DNA of 64,000 nt from Rhipicephalus microplus (taxonomy: Eukaryota > Arthropoda > Arachnida > Ixodida > Ixodidae), in contig NC_134700.1 in assembly GCF_043290135.1 (NCBI RefSeq), positions 80,411,000-80,474,999 of the forward strand. The letters run 5' to 3'. Each line of letters starts with the position of its first letter. Positions within the stretch are counted from its first letter, which is position 1. The notes under the pieces were generated by a model that had not been told where the DNA came from, did no database searches, and worked only from the letters and a program-made list of their open reading frames with translations. Made by a program: the position numbers and the translations under genes. Positions 1 to 10,227 of the stretch are shown piece after piece.

Positions 1-1
1 T

Positions 2-484
2 CACGTGACCTTCGCGTACGATTCTTCGCGCCATAACACCACTGGTTATTCACCCTTTTATTTGCTCTATGGCCGCGATTCGACGTTACCACTCGACAAC
101 CTGATTTCGACCACTACAACGCCGTCAACCGAATATGCACGCGACGCAATTGTTCGTGGCGATGATGCACGCCAGATCGCCCGCTCTAAACTTTCGGCTG
201 CGCAAGACACCCAAAAAGCCCTCTACGACAGCCCGAATGTTGACATCCGCTTCTCACCCGGTTCTATCGTTCTTGTGTGATGTCCAGTTCGTCGAGTTGG
301 CTTATCAGAGAAGTTGTTGTCTCGCTACAGGGGTCTTTACCGCATCTCCCGCCAGGTAACCGACGTCACTTAGGAGATCATTCCTGCATCTGAGACCACA
401 ATAATGCCTTCTACCACACGCAGTGTTGTTGCGCACGTCAGCAGGCTAAAACCTTATCACCTGCTTACTGAAGACCGTAATTAA
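2..484 (+). pseudogene. Ty3/gypsy pol, integrase C-terminal end (5' part outside window)
   Basis: The frame reads from the window edge to a TAA at 482-484. It starts in the typical gypsy integrase tail (AYDSSRHNTTGYSPFYLLYG, then GLSEKLLSRYRG) and ends in the usual HVSRLKPYH motif, which closes many arthropod gypsy Pol proteins. Two in-frame stops break it: TGA at 278-280, where related elements normally have Trp, and TAG near 371-373. The frame itself does not shift. The catalytic integrase core lies upstream of the window. A G-rich polypurine tract follows about 30 bases after the stop, as expected before a 3' LTR. The closest relative in this window by motif is the gypsy element on the minus strand at 51278-57236. 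Confidence 0.85.
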
Positions 485-510
485 TGTGCACCAAGACGGC
501 GCTTTTACCG

Positions 511-1043
511 CCGGAGGGGGGGGGATATTGCTACGTAGCTGACATATCAGCGGTAAGAAGATGACAACGAGGAAAAGGTCTGTGGTTTGTGAGTGCTGTC
601 CTCCATCTTAGTCGATGCTATGCGCACCAGTGGGAAAATAGATTCTGAATAGACACACCTCATATCCTTTTATGTAACAGTATTTTTACCTTCGGCTTCA
701 GAAATCAGAGGCTAAAAACACCGAGATTTCAGCGGATAATTGCAGACGGGGACGTGGGCCTTTCCACGGTACGAGCCGGAACGACTCACTGCTAGAGTAG
801 GTTGGTCTTTACTATCAGACTGATACTACTCTCATGCTGTGTTGCAAATTATCAGTTCTATTGACGCTGCCTATGAAATACGTTGACGAAACTCGGTCAA
901 ATTTCAAGAAAAGCACACCCGCGCTAGGGGTCATCCATGGTTGGTCTGCAGCCATTCTTGCCTAAACTTTCGCATGCCCCCCTTTGTCCCTCCCCAAGAA
1001 CAAGCATAGTCAAAACACGACGCATAAGTTGTGTGCCTCTCTG
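511..1043 (+). mobile_element. polypurine tract and presumed 3' LTR of the 5'-most gypsy element
   Basis: A purine run at 511-524 (ccggagggggggggg type) is followed by a TG-start at about 529, the position where the 3' LTR should begin. No second LTR is in the window, so the LTR end cannot be placed. The stretch up to 1043 has no coding signal and is truncated or overwritten by the next provirus, which starts at 1049. From about 690 to 1043 I see nothing else. Confidence 0.5.
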
Positions 1044-1048
1044 CCCCC

Positions 1049-1254
1049 TCTAACGTCATCCTGCTGCATTTCGAGGCCGCCTGTTCCCGAAACAAGCGCC
1101 GAGACACGCACTATCTTTGTTTCCATAATCCGGTTATCACGGAAGTGTTGTGATGATTCGGGCTTTAAATAATCCACGAAAAAGCATTAAAGATGGCTTA
1201 TTTTCTTGGTCACGATGGAACGAGCCCCAGTCAATCACTCTGACGAGCCTGACA
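1049..1254 (+). repeat. 5' LTR of gypsy provirus A
   Basis: This 206-base sequence matches 11857-12057 along its whole length, including the cgtcatcctgctgcatt block and the end cgagcctgaca. The terminal TGTGACG seen in the 3' copy has mutated to TCTAACG here. A TTTAAATAA motif near 1164 may be the TATA region and ATTAAA near 1186 a poly(A) signal. Confidence 0.88.
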
Positions 1255-1269
1255 TGGTGTCAGAAGTGG
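1255..1269 (+). promoter_or_regulatory. primer-binding site of gypsy provirus A
   Basis: The sequence tggtgtcagaagtgg directly abuts the 5' LTR. Its complement ends in CCACTTCTGACACCA, which is the form of a tRNA-Leu 3' end with CCA. The tRNA assignment is inferred from general knowledge of tRNA 3' ends. Confidence 0.75.
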
Positions 1270-1369
1270 TTCCGAAGTAGCCAAGTAGCGCTTCAACGGC
1301 CTCGTCCACAAGCGAATGACAAGCAGTGGCGTCTACCAAAATAAGCTGTGTCGATGACAACACTTCAGA

Positions 1370-2400
1370 ATGCCGGGAATCAAGCGTCCTAAGCCCTTAG
1401 ACATCTACAACGCAGCGAACTAGCCCTCCTGCATGGACAAATTGGACGACTACAGATTGGCGTCCGGGCTACATGAGAAAACAGACGAAGTACAAGTAAA
1501 GGCACTTCTCTATACTATGAGCAGGAAGTCGAGGGAGATTCTTCGATCGCTAAACGCACTAAACGTAAAAAAACGGAAAAATGAAGCACTTCAAACTCGT
1601 AAAGTCTAAAATTAAAGACTACGTTGCCCAAACCAAGAACATATTCTACGAAAGTGATCGCTTTAATCTACGCCACCAACAACCGGGAGAAACAGTAGAC
1701 CAGTTTGCAAGCGAGCTTAGCAAGTTAGCAGGCAGATGCCAGTTCGAAGATATGAAGGAACGCCTAATAAGAGACTGCTTCGTAGTCGGACTAAGGGACC
1801 AGGTTTTTTCGGAAGAGCTACAAATGGACCCCAAAGCTAGCGTGGGCCCCTGCTTTGGCAAGAACGCGTACGAGCGAAACCGTAAAGCAACAGCAAGCAG
1901 AGCTGAAAGAGCACGAGGGCACAATCCCAAAAGCTTGCATAGCCGCAGTAAAGCCAAACAAAACCGCTAAATATAGCACGTTTACTCGCTGTCAGAAGCC
2001 CGCGTATCGTCAAAATAACTGCATCTATTGTGTCGGACATGCTAGCGGGCTGCCCCGCGACTCTCGCAAACCCCGAAGAACAATCGCTTTACTGGCAGAC
2101 GATGGTGCGAAGCGCGTCTTATCAAGACCTACTACGGGCAGTCCAGAAGGTCCACGATGACGCCACAAGGCTCAGCCTGACGGTACCGACCTGGACGTGG
2201 CCCGCCTCGGTCTGAAAAGACCGGGCTTTAGAACACAAATAAAGTTTTGTGAATGAATAAATTATGCCGGACCATTTCACCCGAGCAACAAGTGTCCAGT
2301 GCCAAAAGAAAGGTGAAAATTTTGCCGGAAGGTGGACCACTAAGAAAAGGCATGCCAAAACAAGAAACAAACAAACACAAATTTCGATGGCATCGCTGAA
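1370..2400 (+). pseudogene. gag of gypsy provirus A, interrupted
   Basis: The ATG at 1370 opens a frame beginning MPGIKRPKPLDIYNAAN. The frame then changes, and 1581-1970 holds the conserved capsid part (FNLRHQQPGETVDQFASEL, then LIRDCFVVGLRDQ), the typical gypsy Gag motif order. A CCHC-type nucleic-acid-binding region lies around 2000-2400 but is cut by a roughly 225-base insertion at about 2040-2267. Cysteine pairs are visible on both sides of the insertion and in register with each other. Several stops and at least one frameshift make the gene non-functional. Confidence 0.75.
2040..2267 (+). mobile_element. short retroposed fragment with poly(A) signal inside gag
   Basis: A segment unrelated to Gag carries a short frame (WQTMVRSASYQDLLRAVQK) and then AATAAAG and GAATAAATTA motifs near 2240-2262. 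The flanks tcggacat and ccggaccat form an imperfect target duplication. The Gag cysteine region reads through in one frame if the segment is left out. It looks like the 3' end of a polyadenylated retroposed transcript of an unidentified LINE-like or cellular gene. The source was not identified. Confidence 0.5.
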
Positions 2401-2429
2401 GCTGATAGCAAGTTTATTGTCACGGTCGA

Positions 2430-4150
2430 GCAGAGTGCGAACACACAATCTGAGCATTTCATCACGGTACAGATAAACAACCAGACGCTTCGCATGAAAG
2501 TGAATACGGGAGCCGAGATGAGAGTCGTCATGAAAATTGTCCTTTTCTTCCGCTTTCTCTGGAAAGCACAGCCGATCTTAAAAGACCGAATATTACTAGC
2601 ATCCGTACAATCATCAAGTTTAACGCTAAACTATCTTGGAAAGACAGCTGTTCAAAACAAACCATTTATGTCGTGCAGAACCTGCGCACGCCCTTGTTTG
2701 GACTACCAGCTATCAAAGCTCTGAGAATTCTTCGCTTCTTAGACGAGTTAGACACTGCTGACGATATCGCAAGCAAGTATCCCAAGATAATCTGAGGCAC
2801 GGTTGCCATATCGGGAGAACACGCCATGCGCCTTGTGCCACATACGATCCCACACAGCCTTTCAACACCGCAACGGCTTCCTATTGCTATGAAAAAAAAG
2901 TTCACAGAACTGGATAGGCTAAAGCGAAAAGGAATGACACAGATGGTAGAAACACCGACAGAATGATGTGCGTCCATTGTTCCTGTAATGAAGCCGTCTG
3001 GTGCAGTAAGGATCTGCGTTGACTAGACCAAATTGAACTAGTTTGCATACGGGAGTGTTATCAACTGCCAACAATCGTGCAAGTTCTGGAAAGCTTCCAG
3101 GAAGCTAAACTCTTTTTTCAAACTGGAAGCGCATTCTGGCTTCTACCAGATAAAGCTTTCCGAAGAACGTCAAAGGCTGACGACATTCATTACGTCGTAC
3201 TGGCGGTACTGCTACTGCAGGTTGCTGTTCGGGATTATATCCGCACCAGATATTTTTCAAAGAAAGTTTTCGCAAGTCCTCGAAGGTCTAGACGGCGTAC
3301 TGAACTACATGGTTGACATTCTGGCGTAGGCAAGAGCCAAATGGAACACGACAAGTGGCTTTGTAACGTCCTCAATCAACTTCATCAAGCAGGCGGAGCT
3401 CTCAACAGGGAAGAGTCTTGTTGCTAAGTTGAACTGGTCGCATTCTTGGAAATGATCTTCGATGGCAACGGTGTACGTCCAGACCCTGAAAACGTAAGAG
3501 CTATCAAACATTTGTCCAGACCCCAAAACGTCGCTGTGGTTCTATTCTTAATCAGCCATCTGGTGAGAGACTTCCAGTAGCATACGCCTCCAGATCGCTC
3601 TCAAGAATAGAGCAGAGGTATTCACAAATCGAAAAAACAGGCGTTAGTTTTAACTTGGGCGGCGGAACGCTTCGACGAATTCCTAAGAAACCTCACATTC
3701 TTATTTGATACGGGTCACAAGCGTCTCCTCCTGCTAGTGGGTTGAAATTCTCTTGATTCTTCACCGCCAAGAATTCAAAGGTTCAGGATGCGTCTTATGC
3801 GGTACTCGCTCCCGCTTCCACACGTCCCTGGGAAAAGCATTGCTTCGGCGACACACTTTCTAGGACGAGAGTGATGGACACAGTGCTTTCTGTCTGAAGC
3901 AGACATTTCGGCTCACGTGAAGGGAGTCGTTCAGTATGCGTTCTCCGACTACATGCTCGAATCCATGCGCTCAGAGCAAGCAAATGACCCTCGAATGTGC
4001 GTCGTTGCTCAAAGCTTGTATGCAAGCTTGACCCGCTAAGCCTCACACACCACAGCCTCTGAAGCCATTCTGGGCACATCGCGGTAACATAACGGTTTGC
4101 AAGCAGTTGCTTTTGAAGGACTGAGAGCTGGTGATTCCATGAGCGCTGCG
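2430..4150 (+). pseudogene. protease, reverse transcriptase and RNase H remains of gypsy provirus A
   Basis: A retropepsin remnant near 2470-2560 reads QTLRMKVNTGAE, so the catalytic DTG has become NTG. RT motifs follow: AHSGFYQIKL near 3126-3160 and FGIISAPDIFQRKF near 3225-3270. The catalytic box YMDD appears as YMVD at about 3308. RNase H and connection sequence from about 3500 to 4150 is heavily broken. The order agrees with Ty3/gypsy (PR-RT-RH-IN). Confidence 0.7.
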
Positions 4151-4157
4151 GAAAAAA

Positions 4158-4788
4158 ATGCTTCGGAGGGTTCACAAGGGATACCAGGGAATTACACGCT
4201 GCCAAGCGAGCGCGAAAGAATCTCTCCGGTGGCCAGGAGTTAGCAAATACATTGCACAAACCGTGGCTAACTGCCGAGCATGCGGGACAGAATGTAACCA
4301 ATTTTCCGAACCGATGATTCAATCAGAAACAGCCGAGCTGCCATGGCAGAAAATCGGAATTGATATATTTGAGATGAAAGGAGCTGTCTATCTTGTCGTT
4401 GTTGATTATCACTCTAGGTATCCGCAGCTGGCCCTGCTGGTTCGAGGAACGGCGTCGAAGGCAGTTATCCAGTATCTGAAAATCTCCTTCGCTAGGCATG
4501 GGATACCGCAAAATGTAATATCGAACAACGCACCACAAATATTCTCATTCTCATTTGCTGATTTTGCAAGAAACTATGCCTTTAGGCATGTCACAACAAG
4601 TCCTCGTTACCCACAAACTAATGGGGAAGCTGAACACATGGTAGGGACTCTTCTAATACTTTTGAAGAAGGCATAGCACCCCTTCATCACCCTGCAGAAC
4701 TAGAGAAACACACTGGGCCCAACCGGCTATAGTCCAGCCCTACTGCAAATGAGCCGCCGTTTACGCTCAAAAGTACATTGCATGCCGT
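4158..4788 (+). pseudogene. integrase of gypsy provirus A, 5' part
   Basis: A 172-codon open stretch (4158-4676) holds the zinc-binding tail (CRACGTECNQF) and the catalytic core. The first Asp is in GIDIFEMKG. The second, normally DNGPQ, reads NNAPQ, so the aspartate is lost. The Glu lies in PQTNGEAE. The frame breaks after 4676, and the sequence is cut at 4788 by the inner LTR element. The rest is at 11345-11720. Confidence 0.82.
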
Positions 4789-4793
4789 CCCCG

Positions 4794-5997
4794 TGTCACA
4801 AAACGAGCGCCCAAAAAGGGTGCGCCGCCAAATTCTCGCGACGAAACGCCGGAAAGGCGCCTCGAAGTCAACGAAAAAAAAAGACAAGCATCCAAAGACT
4901 TCCCGGGCGCGCGTCCCTCTCCCCTCGGAAGCGTAGGTTCGCGAACGGTCCTCCTCGCATTGGCGGCTGAGCAGGCCCTAGAAAGTTCTCGATGGAAAGG
5001 GGCGTGGTGATGCCGGGTTGCGTCATCTGTCGCGGATGGCCGTCGAACCGTCTCGCGCTTTCCCCCAGCCTTCGCTGTGCATCGCGCCGACGAAATGATG
5101 AGAATTTTCTGGAATCGCGCGCGGAAGGTATTTAACCGAGCAGCAGAGATGGGAGATCAGGAGACGAAGGAAGTTAGCGCCAGTATGCGTGGGGTTATTC
5201 CGCCGCGTCTGTCGGTGAAGGTTTTGTCCTTAGTGACAAAGCAGGAGAAGAAAAAAGCATGCGCCAGAGTGCGTAGGGTGTTCCGCCTTGTGGGCGAAGG
5301 CTTTTGTCTGCCGTGACAAAGGAGGAGAAGAAGAGGACCTCTACCTGAGGGGTGAAGACTCGAACTACAGGCAAGAGTGTGTGTCTACCGCTATCGAGCG
5401 AAGACGCGTGGCAACAGCTGCGTGTGTGAAGCCGACGTGTTTCCGTAGAAGAAGTTTGGAGTGTGGAGAGCGGCCGATTGAAGACGCGAGGTTTCCTGGA
5501 AGAGAAACTTCGGGGGCAGCGGAACGACAACAACGCTGGACTTTGAGTGAGTGATTCTCGGAAGAGTATCATCCAGACTTTTGTTCCAAGGACTTTGGAC
5601 TGAATAAGTTTCCTAACTCTTTAGTCTTCAAGTGTCTTGGTTGTTCGATGCATGCGACTGCATTGTAGTGCGTATTGTTGTCTGTGTCTGTTGTTTCGAG
5701 TGTGGCTGATTGTACTGTGTAGTACATTGTTTGATTGGTGACATATTGTATTCAACTATTGTTGAGTGTACATACTTGTGTATCGTTTTGATCTGCCATA
5801 ATTGAGAATATAATTTTGTTTTGTTTATCAACTCTCGGCTCTGACTTGTTCTTTGGGCCACAGCCGGCGTTCGCTGGCGCGCCAAATAGAACCACTTCTA
5901 AATTGTCCACGCTTTCGTGGTGCGGTTTGGGGGGCCGATACTTCGGCCCTTGGAATTAGCCCGGCGATCACCTCCCGAATCAACGGGACCCGTGACA
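4794..5997 (+). repeat. 5' LTR (1204 bp) of element B
   Basis: It matches 8683-8773 plus 10225-11339 and, in reverse, 37628-38836. It has the termini TGTCAC and GTGACA. A TATTTAA box lies near 5128-5134. Downstream of this box are two tandem copies of a roughly 85-base unit (5171-5254 and 5256-5335). Each copy contains a tgcg(c/t) core, a ttccgcc motif and a gtgacaaag motif followed by an aggagaag tract. The minus-strand frame at 5195-5572 is not conserved as protein and is treated as chance. Confidence 0.9.
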
Positions 5998-6020
5998 ATT
6001 AATCTAGCGTCCGCAACAGG
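5998..6020 (+). promoter_or_regulatory. degenerate primer-binding region of element B
   Basis: The LTR is followed by attaatctagcgtccgcaac. The expected TGG next to the LTR is missing. The stretch ctagcgtccgcaacagg resembles a mutated TGGCGACCGTGACAGG-type site used by many animal gypsy elements. This is a weak call. Confidence 0.35.
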
Positions 6021-6236
6021 ACCTTTTGATGCACAGTGTGCCCAAAGTAGTGAGAAAGAGCCTCGAGTTGTTGATAGTGCTATCGAAACGATTTTGTGTG
6101 TTGTTCAGTGTTCTCGTTAACGAATGCAGGGGAGTGTTCCGATAGACTGATTTAGGCAGATACTTTTTACACGCGGCAAGACTTCATTTGCGAGACACAT
6201 TGGATCTCGCAAAAGTTAGTAGCTCTTGGTTAGAAG

Positions 6237-7898
6237 ATGGGTCTTTCTGGCGCCGAACTACGGAAGTGGATAAGCCAGAAGGAAAAAGAGGCGGTGGAGA
6301 GAGAGAGGTTGGCAGCTGAGAGAGCCAAGGAAGAAAAAGCAGCTGAGTTGGGGAGAGAGAGGTTGGAAGCTGAGAGGGCCAAGGAAAAAAAAGCAGTTGA
6401 GTTGGAGAGTGAAAGGATGGCTGCTGAGATGGCGAAAGAAGAAAGAGGCAAAGGAGCGACAGCTGAAAGAAGAAAGAGAGCAACAATTGAAGTTGGAGCT
6501 GGAGAGAGAAAGACTGGCAGCTGAGGGGGCGAAAGAAGAAAGAGAAGCGGAGATGGCTGAAAGGGAACGGCAGCGGCAGCACGAGATGGAACACGAGCGG
6601 GTCCGTTTGCAACAGCGAAGTCAAACTCCGGTCCAAGCTAGAGTTAAAGCAGCGAACGGGAAGACCATGGCTTCCGCTTGAATCCAAGCAAGCTGCTCGT
6701 AGCGTTTGATGAGAGGAAGGACGACCTTGACGCGTACCTTCACAGATTTGAGACGATTGCAAGGAGCCAGAATTGGCCGGAACATCAATGGGCAACTGCT
6801 TTGAGTACTTGCCTGAGTGGTGAAGCGCTCAATGGGTACGGTAGGCTGACGCTGACCGATGCAGCCAGCTATGCAAAGGTGAAAGCTGCTTTGCTGAAGC
6901 AATTTAGATTTACTGTGGAAGGTTTCCCGGACAGATTTCGGACAGGAAAGCCAGGTGATGGTGAGACGGCTACGCAGTATGCCGCCCGACTTTGCCATTA
7001 TTTCGGCAGATGGATTGAACTTTCAGGGACAGAGCAGGAGTATGATGAGCTTAGAGAGCTCCTAATTAGAGAACAATTTCTTACTAGTTGCCACCCAAGC
7101 CTGTCGCTGTACTTAAAAGAGAGGAAGGCTGAGTCACTTGAAGGCATGCTTGAATTGGCTGATCAATTCTTGGAAGCGCAAGGTGGAACTAATTTGGCCA
7201 AGGTCAAGATTGAGTGTCCCGAAGATTCGAAAAATTCGGCACCCGAACAAAAGAAGCGTGCACCGGAGAGTGTTCCGCGATGTTTTCTGTGTAACCGAGT
7301 GGGTCACCACGCTAACAGCTGTCGAACTAACTTCACGAGCCTTACGGTTGTAAAATGTTTCAAATGTGGTCAGACTGGGCACAAGGCAGACGCATGTCGT
7401 AACGGATTGAGTCAAACTCACCAGGTATCCTGTGTTTTAGCAGCACCGAAATCCGATGGTGATGCCGTCACCGACGGATTTGTAGAGTTGAAAAATGGGG
7501 AGAAACTTCTTATTGTGGGTGCTGTAATGTCAAAACAGCCGACCGGTGTTACGAAGAGAATGCCAACGCTGTCTGGAAAAGTTGCGAGCAAGAAGATTAC
7601 GGTATCAAAAGACACCGGTAGCTCCACGGTTATCGTGCGGAGAAATTTGGTACGGGAAAGTGAGTTAACAGGCAAAACGAAACCGGTTTGCCTAATTGAC
7701 AGTACGGTTCGGATGCTTCCCGAAGCAGAAATTGAGGCGGAATCCCCGTACTTCAGCGGGAAGGTTACTGCTCTATGCATGACGACCCCCCTGTACGACC
7801 TCGTCATCGGAAACATCGTCGGGGCGCGAGGGCCGAATGATCCAGAATGTTTGGGGGAAGACCCGAAGATGGAGTCGCCGCTGACACAGGGACCGTGA
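6237..7898 (+). pseudogene. Gag-protease of element B: coiled coil, SCAN-like domain, two CCHC knuckles, retropepsin
   Basis: Domains in order: an N-terminal GLSGAELRKW segment; a long charged coiled coil rich in E, R, K and A (6270-6620); a capsid-like part with FDERKDDLDAYLHRFE near 6705; and a SCAN-like block (FRTGKPGDGETATQYAARL, then ELLIREQFLTS, then LEGMLELADQFLEA, 6940-7180). These are followed by CFLCNRVGHHANSCR and CFKCGQTGHKADACR knuckles and a protease with DTGSSTVIV near 7611. The vertebrate SCAN domain is known to derive from Gags of this type. Two compensating one-base frameshifts, near 6447 and 6646, break the coiled-coil part. From 6678 to 7898 it is open. The family start codon lies about 12 codons upstream and is lost here. 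It can be seen in the copy at 46200-47681. Confidence 0.85.
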
Positions 7899-7955
7899 GA
7901 TTCAGCAGAGAACAATCCTGTGAAAGATTTCACCCGAGCCTAAGGTGAAGCCTGG

Positions 7956-8294
7956 GTGCAAGAGACAGCGAATGAGAACTTGATCGTATTGAATGAGTGT
8001 ACGTGCTGGGCAGCTGGACTTACGTCTGCTCGACCTCAACTGACCCACAATGTAAAGATGACGGAGTCGGCTAGCCAGGCCCAATGCCGTGACATGAACA
8101 AGCTGGTAAATAAACAGACAGGACCCGTTGAACGGTATGACCCGTTAACGGTGTCGGAAGTGACAACGATGGCTGAGACGCCGCCTCAGATACCGTCGTT
8201 GGAGAGGGCTCGCCGGAACAAAACGAGGAAAAACAAGAGATCGAGCGAGCACCGCAAAAAAGGACGCAAGCGCAGCTCGAAGTACACGGGATAG
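7956..8294 (+). CDS. short open frame after gag-pro, unknown
   Basis: A 112-codon frame starts shortly after the protease stop. It is unrelated in sequence to RT or integrase. Its C-terminus is strongly basic (RARRNKTRKNKR, then KKGRKRSS). It could be the tail of an ancestral polyprotein or a chance frame. No family was recognised. The remainder up to 8668 is TG-rich and non-coding. Confidence 0.3.
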   Translation: MQETANENLIVLNECTCWAAGLTSARPQLTHNVKMTESASQAQCRDMNKLVNKQTGPVERYDPLTVSEVTTMAETPPQIPSLERARRNKTRKNKRSSEHRKKGRKRSSKYTG

Positions 8295-8668
8295 GTGTTG
8301 ACGTCGAATCGGAATGTGTTTGACAGTGCTATATGTTAAGCTAAAGTGGTTGTTATCCTGTGTCACAACTGTATGTCGAGCGAATTAAAATGTTTGTTAC
8401 GGTGATGTGATGTATAGTATTGTACAATTGTTGTAATGAGAGAACTTTGAACATTTGTATTATTTGGAATATGTGATGGAGTATTTTATTTTTGTACCTG
8501 CGGCTATATTCTATGTGTTGTGAGATTGAATTGCAATGTACAATTGTATTGAGTGATCTATTGTGAGTGTGACGTGGCATGAGCAACGGACTAGGTTACA
8601 GTCTTTTAGAGTGTGGGGACTGTTCGCACTCGTTTGTGGGGTTTTGAATATTATGAGATAATATTCCT

Positions 8669-8682
8669 AAAGTGGGGGGCAG
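8669..8682 (+). promoter_or_regulatory. polypurine tract of element B
   Basis: The run aaagtggggggcag lies immediately before the TGTCA start of the 3' LTR, the standard position of the plus-strand primer. Confidence 0.8.
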
Positions 8683-8773
8683 TGTCAAAAAACGAGCGCT
8701 CAAAAAAGGCGCACCGCCAAATTCTCGCGACGAAACGCCGGAAAGACGCCTCGAAGTCCGCGAAAAAAAAAGA

Positions 8774-9799
8774 AAGCCTATGAGTTATTTTCTAATTACA
8801 TGAAAAACAGACAACAGGCTGTCGTTATGACCGATATTACTTCCACAGTGCAATATCTGAACACAGGGGTGCCACAGGGATCGGTTCTCGGGCCGCTGTT
8901 CTTCTCCCTTTATATCAATGACTTGCCTCATGTATTAAGCTCTTCCGAAATTATTATGTATGCCGATGATACAGCATTAATATGTACGGCCGACAATGTT
9001 CTTGAATTACAAAGACAAGTAAACGCAGAATTGAAAAAAATTTCCCAGTGTTTTTTTTTTGCTAACAGGTTAACGGTTAATGCTAAGAAAAGGAAGTACA
9101 TTATATTTCATTCCCGTAGGAAATTAATTAATACGAAGATATTCAGATAAAATTGACAACTGCATATTAGAACGTACGGACACGTTTAAATACCTCGGGA
9201 TTATACTAGATAATTACTTTCACTGGGCAGGTCAAATAAAAGCCGTCGGTGTAAAGCTGGCTTCCGGCTGCCACGCGCTTTTACAAGCTAGAGGCTACTT
9301 TGATAAAAGCATTTAGCGGGCGCTTTACTTTGCTTTCATCAATAGTCATTTAATCTACTGCATGGAATCGTGGGCCTGGACTTATGATTCTTATCCGGAT
9401 CCCCTTCGAAGGCTACAAAAGCGTGTCTTAAGAATAATAACTCACAGTAAATACAACGAGCCAAGCCGGCCGTTATTCCGATCGCTAAAAATACTACCCT
9501 TCGATCTTTTGCGTGACTATAAGGTGAATGTTTGTGTTAACAGTATCGTAAAATACAATAGCCTATTTGATGTCTCGTTATTTTATTCCTCTTCCCGCCC
9601 TACTAGAAGCCTGACGTTCGGTAACTTTAACTTGGCGCCAAGAAATAACGTTTATGGTGAGAGATTATTGAAACTCACAGGGATAAAAATCTGGAATAGT
9701 TTGCCCGCTGAACTGAAGACATCACACAATGCTGCGGTAAAACTAAAAAAATCAATTCTTGAGCAAGCTGTAAATAGTTCTTTTTCTCTTTGGTGGTAA
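8774..9799 (+). pseudogene. LINE ORF2 C-terminal half (RT)
   Basis: Two open blocks, 8800-9150 and 9362-9799, belong to one RT protein. The link at 9150-9361 reads TFKYLGIILD in a shifted frame and has an in-frame stop near 9316. The catalytic YADD is intact. The C-terminus ends SSFSLWW, followed by TAA. Clade placement as CR1/L2-like rests on motif impression only. Confidence 0.8.
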
Positions 9800-10180
9800 G
9801 CACTTACATTTGTATAAATATACGCTGGTGAATCTTGTAAACCTAGCATTTCTTTTCCCTTCTAACTAAAACTTGTGATAGTTTGATGTTCTTTATGTAT
9901 TTTAACTGATGTTTTTGGGTGTGTCCACGAAGTTATCTGTCATAACTTTTTGTATGCACACATGCAGTTTTGTTTGATGTGACCAGATTGTTTAAGAAGA
10001 GAAAGACTTCTCTACTCTGTATATGTGTATATTTACAGTGCCTGTATAGCTACATATGTATTATGTGTAATTGATATTTCCCGCTTCTGTCCATTACTTT
10101 TCTCTTTGGACCCTACACTAGCCTCAGGCTATGGGTCCAATCAGTGTTTGTAAACCTCATGTGACAAATGATAATAAACG

Positions 10181-10224
<44 letters not shown>
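8774..10224 (+). mobile_element. 5'-truncated CR1-like LINE inside the 3' LTR of element B
   Basis: The RT fragment begins within the finger/palm region (TGVPQGSVLGPLFFSLYINDLP) and keeps the catalytic YADD at about 8959. One or two frameshifts follow near 9150-9360. The C-terminal part (9362-9799) contains the conserved WNSLPAELK tail motif. The 3' UTR ends in a (caat)n array, 10183-10223, used as the 3' terminal tail. The first 5 kb or so of a full LINE is missing, consistent with target-primed integration. Confidence 0.85.

Positions 10225-10227
<3 letters not shown>

Noticed and set aside
5195..5572. 125-codon minus-strand frame in the LTR of element B (also at 10538-10914)
   Set aside because: It lies antisense across the LTR leader repeats, is split by frame changes in the other LTR copies, and shows no domain.
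6640..6690. Possible programmed frameshift between coiled coil and capsid part of Gag
   Set aside because: The related copy at 46200-47681 is in frame through this point. The copy here has lost one base, so it is a plain mutation.
10183..10224. Regular caat repeats as a CRISPR-like array
   Set aside because: There are no spacers. It is a four-base tandem tail of a LINE.
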